This document shows positions 26,108-36,900 of a stretch of DNA of 64,000 nucleotides, piece after piece. Below the pieces are notes generated by a model. That model had not been told where the DNA came from, ran no database searches, and was given only the letters and a program-made list of their open reading frames with translations. Origin of the DNA: Saprospiraceae bacterium (GTDB taxonomy: Bacteria; Bacteroidota; Bacteroidia; Chitinophagales; Saprospiraceae); assembly GCA_016714985.1 (NCBI GenBank), contig JADKBS010000013.1:156453-220452 (forward strand), in the 5' to 3' direction. The translations under genes were made by a program, and so were the position numbers. The stretch's first letter is position 1. Each line of letters starts with the position of its first letter.

Positions 26108-29100
26108 TTACCCCATCATTTGCTTGTACTCGTCCACCACTGCGGATCCGAGTATTTGCTTCAAGACTTGACCTTCCCAACCATTGCGGAGCGTGCCCAT
26201 GTCAAGGCCATTTTCCCTGAAGGTTTGGAAGGTATTGCGCAGCAAAATAGCGGTTGGTTCTGGGATGTGTTCGCCGTCATCCATCACTGCTTTGTCGAGG
26301 AAGTGCCAAGTGGCATTGCGCAGCAGCGTCCAATATTGCTCATCGCTTGAGCCGGCAGGCTGCTTAATGACTTGTTTGATGACGTTTGCCACCAATTTTT
26401 CGTACTGGCTGGCAAGCGGCTCGTTTTCCAGAAATGCCTTGGTCAGTTCAAAACTCGCTGTACTTGTAAGTTGGCCATCGGCCATGTCCGTGATGGCCTT
26501 CAAATAGCCAGGCTTGCGCTTCCTGATGCGTGAGCCGTTGCCCTCGATTGGCGTTGTAGCTGGGGCAGGTGGTGTAGCAGCTCCACCCGACAAAACTGGT
26601 CGGGCAGTAGGCTTGGCCTTTTGAACCAAAGGGTCAGCGGCGCTGGGTTTGATGGGTTTTACTGATGCCGGAGTTGATTGCGAAGCAATATCCTTGGGCG
26701 GTTCAGTTACCGCAGCTGTCGGTGCAGTATCGTTGGCCACATCCAATACGGGCAGTACCTTTTCGGGCTGCGCAACGTCAATGATTGGAACCAGCGGACC
26801 GTCTGCCGGTTCGTTGACCGGGGTTGGTTCATCTTTTGGTGGCTCAACGGGCGTCACCTCATCTATGGGCAGTTGCTCCGCTGTTCCATCAGCTGTTGGT
26901 ATGCTGGTTGGTTCATCTTCCGGTGGCTCAACGGGCGTCACTTCGTCCTTGGGGGGCTGCCCTGCTGGCTCATCTGTTGGGGTTGGGGGCGTGGTGGGCG
27001 CTGGTTCGCAATGGCAGGTGAACAGCAACCGACTGCCCGATGGTGCTTCATCATCTACTTGCAAGCAGCCGCAGCCGCCCGTTTGCGCAGCAGCACCTGT
27101 ACATAGGAAATCCTCGTTGCAGAGCGTATTGAGGCAGTCGGCCAATTCACATACGGGAGCCACCAACGACTCACAGAGCAGGCCACTACCTTCGGTTTCC
27201 CGCCAAGCAAGCCATTGCCTGTACTTGGTTTCGAGCCTACAAAAATTGGCGGGATTGAGCCAAAGGATATGCAATGCCACACCGACAGGAGCCTCTCGGT
27301 AGAGCATGTTCTCCATTGCGATACGGTTCTCTGGCTTTCGGAAACGCTTTGTCCAGCCAGGCATGAACACCGTTGCCCAAAAAGAGTAGGGGTCGCTGCC
27401 CGGCACATAAGGAATAAAAGGCAAGGGTGCATCTTCGCCGCTGGTTCCGCCGCAATGGAGCAAAGGCGGGGTTGGGTTGTTGCCACTAGGGTCGGTTGCT
27501 TCCGTCTCAGCGGGCTGACTGCAAACCTCGTCGGGGTCAAGGAACCAGCACAGTTCGCAGCCTTTGTCGGCACAGACATCGAGCAAACAGCTTTGTGGTT
27601 CGTTCGAGCCAGGCGTACTGAAGGAGAAACATTCGCCCATTGACTTTGGCCTCAACAGGATATGTTCCAACAGGTGCAGCCCTTCGTCGTTGACGCAAGC
27701 TTGGAGGCGTTCCATTGCCTGCAAGCTGTCATAGCGGCGGCTATAGCTGTTCACCGATTTGCCGATGATGGCTGCCGGATCGGCAATTTGCCAAGTATAA
27801 GGGCCACAGTCGTTTGCTTGGGTGGGCTTAAAGTTTTCTTCCTGTTTTGCCAATTCGCAGAACCTTTCGAATGCCGCCCAAGCAGCATCGGCACAAGGGT
27901 AGCACTGCACGCTTTCCCATAGGTAGGGTGCTTCGCAAACGCCAAACCTGCCCTTCACGGGTGGTCTTGCTTGGCGGGCCGATTTCATCTGGTAGGTCTC
28001 CGGTGACAGGTCGCTGTTGGGCGCATTCAAGGGGTTTTGCAGCCTAAAATGGTAGCAGCCGTCCCGGCAATAAAGTGGATACGAATTGGCGGCACGCAAG
28101 GCCTCCTTCTTAAAGGAAGCAAGTTCGGCCTCCTCCCGAATTTCTGAAAATGCCAACAACTTTCCGCTTCCAAATTCCACGAGGTTCAGTCGGCCTGCCT
28201 GCTGTTGGTAGCTGGCTGGCGAGGTTGCAGCGTACATGATGCGGCAAATGATTTCGCCCTCGTCTTGTACGGCCCGGCCGTCAGACTGCGGTATATTCCA
28301 GAAATAGTTTGGACCAATTTGAAGGCGCTTGTTTTCGTCCAACCGCCTTGGATACTCAGCTTTTCTCACCAGCAATTCCTGGGTTTGTTGCCATAGTTTT
28401 TTGCGGCCCACGTTGCGCTCTTCCGCCGATTCGTATTGACAGGCCAATTTGGCAAGGCAAAAATCTTTGCCAACAATTTTGAATGCGTAAGTATCGGAGT
28501 CTTCGTCGAAATAGGGGAAATAACCCCAGTCCTCTGAGGCTGCTTCGATGAGGGCATTTAGGCCCGTTTGGGTACAAGTTGGATGCTTACAGGCATCGGA
28601 ACTAGAGATGGCACTGCCCCAAGCCGCCACTTCCGACTCAAACTTGCCCTCGCTCTCTGCCAAAACTTCCAAAATGACCACCTGCCATTCGCCTTTGTTG
28701 CAAAGCACCCTACAGTTTTCCTTTTGGTTCAGCAGGTCGAGCAGGAGGTAGAAATGCTGCATGGCCAGTTCGGGCGAATCGTATAGGGCAGCGCTCCGCC
28801 ATACCACCTGCCTCGATTCGATATCGAAGCATTGGAAACTGTACAGCCGTTCACTGGCTTGACAAGGGTCGTCACAATGGCAATCATCCCCACAGGCATG
28901 GTCGAACGTACAAATCACAGGAGCGTCAAGGCCTTCGGCAAGGAAAGCGGCGGCGGCGGCTTGTAGGCCAACCGACGACAATGACCTCCAAATTCCTTTT
29001 GGTACCAGCAAAACCGGGTTTTGCGTATAGGGTACTGCGGCTGGAAGCAATGCCCTGGGGTCAATGGCCCCTATCCTGGACTTCTCCTGATCATAGCTTG

Positions 29101-32100
29101 CTGGGTCGGCAGCGATGGTCAACATATCCTTCGCTTCCTTGCCATAGGCATCCAATGCCTGCTGGCGGCTAGTATAACCCTTGGCACTGATGAAGATGGT
29201 CTGCCCCACTGCATTGCGCAGCACATAATGATGGCGCCTCGTGGTACAGGCTATAGGATAGGTAAGGGCGAGTTTTGAAAGTGCTTCCAAGCCCATCCCA
29301 TTCGCCACCTGTTCTGGCACGATGGCCAGTATCCCGCCGTTTGGGCATCCATCGGTAGTTTCGATGAAATCGGCACCCAAATCAAGTACCAACAATGGTT
29401 TAGTGGCACTGGCCGCATTGCCGCTTGTATCGTAATTGGCCATGTCGGAGGCAAGCCGCAATATTTCGAGGTAGTTTTCTTGGAAAGCTGCTGTGGCATC
29501 GGCTTCCGTGTCATAACCTTTGTAACTGACGAAGAGCAATTGGTTGTCGTCACGGCGACGCAGTAGGAAATGGTATTGCTTGCGCTTCGACACGGTTCGA
29601 CCCTGCTGCTGCAAATGATGCACTATTTCCATCGTCAGCACATTTCCGCTACTGCAGAGGCGCAGGTAGTCAACTTTGGCCCCCGGGGTGCAAATAATTT
29701 CTTGCTGCTTTATGGCCTCCTCTTTTGAGCGGTACTTACTGGGATTAATAGCAAATGGTTCGTCTTTTTTCAGTGCCCTAAACAGCCACTGGCCTACGTC
29801 GGAGCGCAGCATTTCTTTCACCAGCCTTTCGTTATTACCCTGCAATCGGCCAAACCATGTTTGAAATGCTTTTGCACGCTCGTATTCATCTTTGCCATGA
29901 TTGGCAGGATGTTGAGTAGCCACCAGTTCCTTGTTGTATCCATAGCACGCAAACTGGTAAGGGTTGTCCTGCATTTTCTCTATGACCTTGCTGGGAAAAT
30001 CCTTGAAAAAAGCCTTGTAACCCTCCACGGCAGCAGCTTTGTCAAGGTATTTTTGGTGGCCCTGGAACATGGGGGCAGCCACTTCTTGCTTATCGTACCA
30101 CCAGTATTCGAACTGGTATTTTGCAGCAGATTTTGCAGGTGAAATGGCATAGCTTTCTTGCCTAAGTGCGTAGCCAATGCGCTGGATGAGGCCGTCACAT
30201 TCCGCAGGCAGCAAGCGTAGTTCTTCGTGCTCCGCAACGGGTTTGTCGCCTTCTACCAACTGCAACAGGTAACCATTGCCCGTGAATTGGACGGCATAGC
30301 TGCCAGCCGTCGCCATCAATGGCAGCAAGCGCTTCAGTGTGGCAATGGCCTCCTGTTCATTGGCCTGCTCGGTCGTTGACTTTAGCAGTACCATGCCTCG
30401 CTCGTCCCTCAATAACCAGTAGGCTTGCTCTGCACGCTCCGTGACGACCACGGGCGGTTTGCGTTTGCCAAAGTATTGAAGGCACTGCGTTACGGCAGCC
30501 TCCTGCTCTTTCGGACCGTTGAAAGTATTGGGCGGGGAACCGAGCGGTTCGCCCATCTGGTCAGTCAGCCAGAAATAGTAGGGTTGGCCAAAGCCTCCGC
30601 CTGTTTTCACATAACAGTTGGGCGATTTGCCTTCGGCAAACGCTTCTATCAGCGCAAATACCGCCTCATTTGGGGTTCGATGGAGGAAGTAGCCTTGCAG
30701 GAAGGTAATGCCTTCTGCATTGCGAAGGAAATAGCTGTAGGCCCCGTTGACTTGCAGGTAATTGATGAACGAGCGTCGGTCGCTGAACCTAACGGAAAGC
30801 AGCTTGGCATAGTCGTTGGGCCGGATGTCAGCGCCCGCCACGGCAGAGGAACGGGCCACCACTGCCCCCATCGGGGTCGTGAGGTCGAGGCGGTATTGGC
30901 CGCCCTCCAGTTCAACGGTCACGAAGTTCTTAGCGTCGTTGGCGGCTTCTTTTACATCCTGCCAATCCTGTTTGGCACTGCCTGCATCGGCAAAGATGCG
31001 GGCACTGGTCAGCGCCTTGTCGTCCTCTACGACAATCTGCCATTGCCAGCCTGTTTTATGGAAAAGTATATAGTCCTCAACGGGTGAATTCTTGAGGAAA
31101 TCGGTCATGGCCTCCGCAGCCGTTCGGAAAGCGGTTCCGCCTTGGTCCACCACTTCGGCTTTTGTGCTGTACTGCACCCATCGGAAGCCGAGCACAGTTC
31201 TTATCTCCTTGTTGACGCCGTTAAAGTCTAGCCAGGCACCATCGGGCATTGGCAGCAGGTCGAAACTGGCAGGTTCGTCGCCTGTAGTCAGCTTTTGGAC
31301 GTTGGCGGCCAGCTTCGCAATGTCCTTAACGGCTTGGGCTTCTGAATGATAGTCCGTTCTCTTGCTGGTTCTTACAACGAGGTCAGCGGCATTGCGCATT
31401 TCCAAGCGCCAGTTCCAGTCGGAAACCGTGATTTCCTCTTCGCCGGGTTCGGGCAGGAACAACCGCCTGAGCATGGTTGCCTGCCTGCTGCCGTGGCTAC
31501 GCTCATAGCTGGCATAGAAACCGGGGGTCCTGAATTTGTCCAACCATTGCGAAGCAGCAACTTCTGCCGCTGAGGCGGTACCGTAATTTGTTTCATCGGT
31601 GAAAATGGCCCTGCCCTCAAAATCGGTAAGCACTATCGAAAATTGGTCTTCGCATTTTACTACCTCAAAATGGCAAAGTGTGCGCTTGTTGGAAGCCGGG
31701 ATCCCCGCCAACATGGCCGCACGGCGCTCTAAACCGGAAATATTGTCGGTGCCCCATGCAGGTTGGAGGTAATCGGATGCCTTTCCCCGAATGCGGCTCA
31801 GTTCGTCCACGGTGGAGAGCAGTTGCGACTTTGCCTCTATGCGGTGTTTTTGCTGTGTAATGCCATCCAAATCATTGCCGTAAACGAGGAGTGAGTAGTC
31901 AGCGAACTGCTCCGCAAATCGGGCCAACAGGTGGTCGAGCAGGCGTTCTCGATTGCGGAGGTAATCCGTTTCGCTTTCTGTCAGTTGTTGCAAATAGCCC
32001 ACATAGTCAATCGGGTTGAAACTGAGCGTGAAGCAATAATCAAAATCGCCCGTGGCCATGTTGTCTTTCGAGGCCAACAGGTAGTTCGGCGCCATGCCGC

Positions 32101-33919
32101 CGAGGAAAATGGCCAAGTTGGCCGCCTCCCTGGCATCAGCATCAGTAGCATACCGCTTGGCTCCGATGAGCATCAAGCCTTTGCCTTCCGTCATTCTCAA
32201 TAGGAAGAAATGGCCGCCTTCGTCCTGCCAAATCTCCACATTTACATCGCCCTGCTGGAAATCCCGGATGATCTTTGACAAACTCGCATCCCTTCTATAG
32301 GCCGTAGGGTAGCAAAGTTGGGGGAAGCCCTGCCCATCGTCGCATAGGGTGTCGAGCAGCAGGTGGCCAGTCAGTTCTTCCTTAAGTTCCACCAGTTTCT
32401 CTGCCAATGCGATACTGTCCTCCACTGGTACTGCAAAAGCGATGTTCGGGCTGAGGTGCTCGTATTTGTCGGAAAAGAACCTCACTAATTTTTCAATGGT
32501 CGGGACAGAACCCAAGGGCTGAGAGAAGCTGTGGTGCTTGTCACCCACGGGTCGCTTCGACTCTTGTTGTCGGCTGAACAATTTGCGCAATTGGCTCAAT
32601 TGGGTCAGGTAATTGGCGAGCAGTTGGTCGAAGAACAGCAAGTACCCCTTCAATTGCATTGCCTGGGCCATTCGGAGCTTCGAGCCATTGGCCGCAAGGC
32701 CACCCTCCCCTATCCCATACGTCAGTGGGAAGTCGTGTTGAATGCTCCAATAATCGCCAAGGTCGTTGAGGTGCCTGCCAAGGGGCACTGGAAGGTCAAG
32801 TTCTTTTAGGGCCAGCGTATGTGGAATCGCCTTTGACAACAATCGGTGAACCTTTTCTTTGTTGATGCTGACTAAGCTACCGGAACTTGTCAAATTGAGG
32901 CAGGTCAGGTCAGTGGAAAAGAAAGGGGCGTGGTCTTTTGCCAGTTGGATTGACCATTCACAGGTTTCCCTTTCCGAGCCATTTTCCGCTATTGACTTGA
33001 TTTTCAAGCCTTTGACCGTATGCACCTCCGGCACGTCCATCATTACCCGATAGATGTCGGAGAGGCGGAACTGCTTGCGAAGCGAAAGGTTTTCCAGTTC
33101 TTCCGTATCTATGAACCCCAAGCTTTGGGTACTATATGGCCTTCCGGCAAATACCTCCTCAATGGAGCGCCCCTTGTCGAGCAGTTCGGGCAAGGTATAA
33201 CGGTGGACGGTCGGTGAAATGAAATCACGCAGCCGTTTCAGCAGTTCCTCATAAACGGCCTCCGCATCGGCGCCGGGTTTCAGGCTGACCTCGGCGCAGA
33301 CGCCCAACTGCTCGTTGCAGAGCATGGTGATGTCCATGAAATCTTCGCAGAGGTTGCGATGGGCCGAGAGCAGGTGAACGGCTTGGTCGAACAGCACCGA
33401 GGAATCCGCTTCTGGTTCTTTTTCAAGGATGATTTTATAGAGTCCGTTCAGGATGATTTCACAGTCATTTGAAGTACCCACACAGGTCAGCTGATCGGGT
33501 TGTTGGGGGTTCACGTACAGTTGCAATTCCTGGGCTTCGGCCACTTCCAACCATGCATTGCGCACACCCTTGATTTCCATCAGCAGCTTGCGGTAATCCA
33601 GGATGGTGGTCGGATTGCAGGTAAGGGCCTGCATGGGGGTCGGGAAGTTGTCGTCTTCGCCGATGGGGACATCAGATGGCAGCGCCAACAGGTCCTCAAT
33701 GGGCAACCGGGTCCGGTAGCCGAGGTCAATCAGTGCATAAATCAGCACTTCGAGGATGGTGACGCCGGGGTCGTGGGTGTTGTGGTCTGTCCAAACCTTG
33801 CCGCTCAATTTGCCCAAACGCAGCAAAGCCTCACGGCGGAGTTCCGTGAAGTCCAATCCCTTCAAGTTTTCGTCGTTCTGAAGGATGGTCTTGATGTCGT
33901 TGTTGACGAGTTCGAGCAT
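26108..33919 (-). CDS. Giant baseplate wedge protein (Afp12-like) with many YegP-like repeats
   Basis: A 2603-residue protein. The first 80 residues (LRREALLRLGKLSGKVWTD, HNTHDPGVTILEVLIYALID) are the conserved N-terminus of eCIS baseplate wedge proteins. From about 570 to 2000 at least nine similar beta-beta-alpha units can be seen, for example YHFLLRRRDDNQLLFVS...GYDTEADATAAF, HHYVLRNAVGQTIFISAKGY, YWLLRDERGMVLLKS; by eye they resemble the YegP/DUF1508 fold. A Cys-rich part (CGDDCHCDDPC) lies inside. Residues about 2300-2440 are a Pro/Glu/Thr linker, followed by a helical C-terminal domain of about 130 residues. Ordinary Afp12 is roughly 900-1000 residues, so this one is greatly enlarged. 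It starts 3 bases after the Afp11-like stop. Confidence 0.78.
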   Translation of the reverse strand: MLELVNNDIKTILQNDENLKGLDFTELRREALLRLGKLSGKVWTDHNTHDPGVTILEVLIYALIDLGYRTRLPIEDLLALPSDVPIGEDDNFPTPMQALTCNPTTILDYRKLLMEIKGVRNAWLEVAEAQELQLYVNPQQPDQLTCVGTSNDCEIILNGLYKIILEKEPEADSSVLFDQAVHLLSAHRNLCEDFMDITMLCNEQLGVCAEVSLKPGADAEAVYEELLKRLRDFISPTVHRYTLPELLDKGRSIEEVFAGRPYSTQSLGFIDTEELENLSLRKQFRLSDIYRVMMDVPEVHTVKGLKIKSIAENGSERETCEWSIQLAKDHAPFFSTDLTCLNLTSSGSLVSINKEKVHRLLSKAIPHTLALKELDLPVPLGRHLNDLGDYWSIQHDFPLTYGIGEGGLAANGSKLRMAQAMQLKGYLLFFDQLLANYLTQLSQLRKLFSRQQESKRPVGDKHHSFSQPLGSVPTIEKLVRFFSDKYEHLSPNIAFAVPVEDSIALAEKLVELKEELTGHLLLDTLCDDGQGFPQLCYPTAYRRDASLSKIIRDFQQGDVNVEIWQDEGGHFFLLRMTEGKGLMLIGAKRYATDADAREAANLAIFLGGMAPNYLLASKDNMATGDFDYCFTLSFNPIDYVGYLQQLTESETDYLRNRERLLDHLLARFAEQFADYSLLVYGNDLDGITQQKHRIEAKSQLLSTVDELSRIRGKASDYLQPAWGTDNISGLERRAAMLAGIPASNKRTLCHFEVVKCEDQFSIVLTDFEGRAIFTDETNYGTASAAEVAASQWLDKFRTPGFYASYERSHGSRQATMLRRLFLPEPGEEEITVSDWNWRLEMRNAADLVVRTSKRTDYHSEAQAVKDIAKLAANVQKLTTGDEPASFDLLPMPDGAWLDFNGVNKEIRTVLGFRWVQYSTKAEVVDQGGTAFRTAAEAMTDFLKNSPVEDYILFHKTGWQWQIVVEDDKALTSARIFADAGSAKQDWQDVKEAANDAKNFVTVELEGGQYRLDLTTPMGAVVARSSAVAGADIRPNDYAKLLSVRFSDRRSFINYLQVNGAYSYFLRNAEGITFLQGYFLHRTPNEAVFALIEAFAEGKSPNCYVKTGGGFGQPYYFWLTDQMGEPLGSPPNTFNGPKEQEAAVTQCLQYFGKRKPPVVVTERAEQAYWLLRDERGMVLLKSTTEQANEQEAIATLKRLLPLMATAGSYAVQFTGNGYLLQLVEGDKPVAEHEELRLLPAECDGLIQRIGYALRQESYAISPAKSAAKYQFEYWWYDKQEVAAPMFQGHQKYLDKAAAVEGYKAFFKDFPSKVIEKMQDNPYQFACYGYNKELVATQHPANHGKDEYERAKAFQTWFGRLQGNNERLVKEMLRSDVGQWLFRALKKDEPFAINPSKYRSKEEAIKQQEIICTPGAKVDYLRLCSSGNVLTMEIVHHLQQQGRTVSKRKQYHFLLRRRDDNQLLFVSYKGYDTEADATAAFQENYLEILRLASDMANYDTSGNAASATKPLLVLDLGADFIETTDGCPNGGILAIVPEQVANGMGLEALSKLALTYPIACTTRRHHYVLRNAVGQTIFISAKGYTSRQQALDAYGKEAKDMLTIAADPASYDQEKSRIGAIDPRALLPAAVPYTQNPVLLVPKGIWRSLSSVGLQAAAAAFLAEGLDAPVICTFDHACGDDCHCDDPCQASERLYSFQCFDIESRQVVWRSAALYDSPELAMQHFYLLLDLLNQKENCRVLCNKGEWQVVILEVLAESEGKFESEVAAWGSAISSSDACKHPTCTQTGLNALIEAASEDWGYFPYFDEDSDTYAFKIVGKDFCLAKLACQYESAEERNVGRKKLWQQTQELLVRKAEYPRRLDENKRLQIGPNYFWNIPQSDGRAVQDEGEIICRIMYAATSPASYQQQAGRLNLVEFGSGKLLAFSEIREEAELASFKKEALRAANSYPLYCRDGCYHFRLQNPLNAPNSDLSPETYQMKSARQARPPVKGRFGVCEAPYLWESVQCYPCADAAWAAFERFCELAKQEENFKPTQANDCGPYTWQIADPAAIIGKSVNSYSRRYDSLQAMERLQACVNDEGLHLLEHILLRPKSMGECFSFSTPGSNEPQSCLLDVCADKGCELCWFLDPDEVCSQPAETEATDPSGNNPTPPLLHCGGTSGEDAPLPFIPYVPGSDPYSFWATVFMPGWTKRFRKPENRIAMENMLYREAPVGVALHILWLNPANFCRLETKYRQWLAWRETEGSGLLCESLVAPVCELADCLNTLCNEDFLCTGAAAQTGGCGCLQVDDEAPSGSRLLFTCHCEPAPTTPPTPTDEPAGQPPKDEVTPVEPPEDEPTSIPTADGTAEQLPIDEVTPVEPPKDEPTPVNEPADGPLVPIIDVAQPEKVLPVLDVANDTAPTAAVTEPPKDIASQSTPASVKPIKPSAADPLVQKAKPTARPVLSGGAATPPAPATTPIEGNGSRIRKRKPGYLKAITDMADGQLTSTASFELTKAFLENEPLASQYEKLVANVIKQVIKQPAGSSDEQYWTLLRNATWHFLDKAVMDDGEHIPEPTAILLRNTFQTFRENGLDMGTLRNGWEGQVLKQILGSAVVDEYKQMMG

Positions 33920-33922
33920 AGT

Positions 33923-36900
33923 TTAGCTGATGAGGTTTCGCTTATTGTTTCTACCAAAAGGTCGGGCCGTGTTCTCACAGGCATTTTCTTCCGCATATTC
34001 GTCGCAAGCCGCCGGGCTGATGTTGACGCAGATTTCGCCGCCTGTCAGGATGGAACGGGCCGTCAGCGGGTAAATCACTTGCGAAGCAACTGCCGTGCTG
34101 CTGCATGGGTCTTCGTGTGTGGCTTCGCCAATGGGCTGCTCGTGGGCTTCGCAGGGCATCTTATCCACTTGTACCAGTTTGAGGTCGTCAATGAAATCCA
34201 CGTAGTCGAGATTTTCCACGTACTTTACCATATCCGACCAAGTTACGGGCTGTCCGAAGGTCATTTTGTCCAAATCGCCGAGGTACCAAGGAGCGAGGAA
34301 CAATCGGATATCTTCTTTGAGCTTGCTGGCGTGGTAGTCCTGCACCTTGCCCTTTATCAGCCGAACAGTAATGCTAACGTCAATCTTTTCATACCTGGGG
34401 TTCATGACCTTTAGCCTTGCAAAAGCAGACATCCGTTTTCTCAGGAAAGCCCTGATTTCTTCCAGCAAACTGACCGGGCAGCGCGGCTCGGAGCGCTCGC
34501 CGGCCCGCAGCTTTGTCAGGTCGGGAATGACGGCAAGGGTGACGAAGCCCGGTGCCACCTCCAAGTCACGCACATAGCCCCTTGCCGTCAGCCCAAAGGT
34601 GTGGCCGATGGCTTTTGCCTTGTAAACTTCCGGGAAGGCGTCAAGCACGAGCCTTTCGAGGTCGAAGGGGGCAATGGCCCGGCCCTTGTGGCGCAGGTGC
34701 TCGCTCACACGGGTATAGAGGTTGCCCGCCGCCTCTGGCAATTTGCCACCGAAACTTTGATAGGGCTGCTGTACTTTTTTGATGCTGAAATCGGCCTCTT
34801 CCAATTTGGAGATACTGCCCGCTGGCAGCGAATTGGCCAATCGTTGCAGGTCGTTGAGCGGCACAGGGTGAAAGGTCACCTTAGCGGCTTGGGCATGCAT
34901 GCCAACTGCCTCGGCCACAGCCTTCACCCGGCTGGCAATGGGCACCACACAGCCTTCGGCGTTGGGGTCGGCTTCGGGCATCGCCACTTTTATCCAGGTG
35001 TAGCCAGTGGGCATGATAGAGTAGCCGGTTGGAGCGATGTCGCCCGGCACGGCAATCTTCACGATGCCGCTGACAGTGAGGTCTTTTGTGCCATCTTCGA
35101 GCAGTTCGAAGCCGGGACGTAGGGGGCGCCATGCGTTGTTACCAGAGAGGTATGACCAGCGCAGCTTCACCCTGTCAAGTTCGGAGTCGGCGGTGGCTTC
35201 TGCCAACTGCATGAGCAGGCAAAGGTTGCTGTAAGGTTTCAGGTCATGCAGCCCGATGAAGAGCGTGCCTTCGTCGGTAAAAGTTGGCAATAGGGTCGGC
35301 TCTTGCCGGAGGTCTTCGGGCTTGGAAGTGGCCTCGAAGGGATAGAGGTGAATGAGTTCTATGTCCTCGATTTCTGCGGTGGCGGTATAGTCGATGGAGA
35401 ATTCCTTGATGGCGGGGGTCCAGGGTTCGTTGGGGATGAGGGCGGCTTTGGCTTCCCCAATGTTTAGGTCTCCTATCAAGTTAAAAACCTCCTGTGTCTG
35501 CGTTTTTGCAAAGGCCAAACCTGTAATGGTATTGGTCAGTGCATCATTTTTAGCAGCATTAACTGCCGCCAGTAAATCAGCAAGCCTATCGTCAATTAAA
35601 TCACTTATTGATGTATTTGCATTATTGGCAATCAATACAGCGGTATTTGCAAGGGGAATAACAGTTGCGTTGACATAGTTAAATAAAGCGATAGCGGCTA
35701 ACCTTGTCGAGTCAGTACTGGTTTCGACATTAAGGATGGAAGCATTGGTTGGGCCATTTATGAGTATCGCCGATGTAAGTGCCAAGGTTGCAGCATTTAA
35801 TGCTGCTACAGCCTTTGTTTTCAAAGGCCCTGAAATATCTGCAACGATGGCAGGTGTGATAGATGCCGCCGCATTAACATCATCTTTCAACCCTCCAGCT
35901 AAATCAATAAAATTAAAAACATCTTGGATAGCAGTAACAGCAGCATCTATGCTGTTTGCTACACTTAAGATGGAACCTCCATCATCTCCAGATAACAAAT
36001 CGGCCTCACCTGCTGCCAGGTTTGCTGCAGTTAGGGCTTTATCAGCAAAATCCAGCAAACTGTCTGGGTCGGGAGAAACCAACACCTGCAAAGCAGAAAT
36101 TGAAGTGCTTGGGGCAGAAAGCACAAATGGCTCTAACTTTAAAGTAACAAAATCCCTTAATTGAATGCACCTATTCAATACATTCATCATTGCCAACTGC
36201 GTTGAACGCTCTTTAGCCTCATCCAGCTTTGTTATCCCTATTGCGGCATTGCTTGCATTTAAGGCTTTTGTCCTGACATCGGTAACCCTATCCAACAAAT
36301 CGTTGGGGTTTGCACCGTCAATGCTCGTATCCAAGGCTTGTGCCGCTGCCGCTGCATCACTTGCATCACTTATTGCTTGCGCGGAAGCGGCTGCGAAATC
36401 AGTATTGGCTTGACCCACCGCAGTAGTGAAAGTGGTGTTCATGTGCGTTTCAAAGGTTGTCCAAGCGGCTATTGCTTGGTCTCTTTCCGTAACAAATTCG
36501 GTTAGGTCAATATCCGTGGTAACAATGTTCCCCTCTCCATCAATATAAAATGCTTCATCTAATATAGTTCCCTGTGAAAGAAGGCCAGTTGCCATCATTT
36601 GCCGGGCGAGTACATAGGCGTAGTCCTTGTGCAAAAAGTCTTGTCCATACAAGGTTAGCCGAATAAACCCATGCGTTGCGGTTTGGAATACCTCCAATGG
36701 CTTGTCAAAATCTACAAACCCTCTTCTTGCAGGGGAACTGAATTCCATGATTTGAACTTCAGGGTCCTTGGGCAGGCAAATATTGGCGAGCGCATCGAAA
36801 GGGTTAGGTATTTTGGGACAAAACAATTCCCTGAATTTTTGATTGTCCTCTGGAAAGCATGCATCATTGTCAGCAGGATAGTCCCATGCCCTCCATGCAT

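Noticed and set aside
33500..34414. 304-codon plus-strand frame
   Set aside because: Crosses the junction of two wedge genes on the other strand and has no family pattern.
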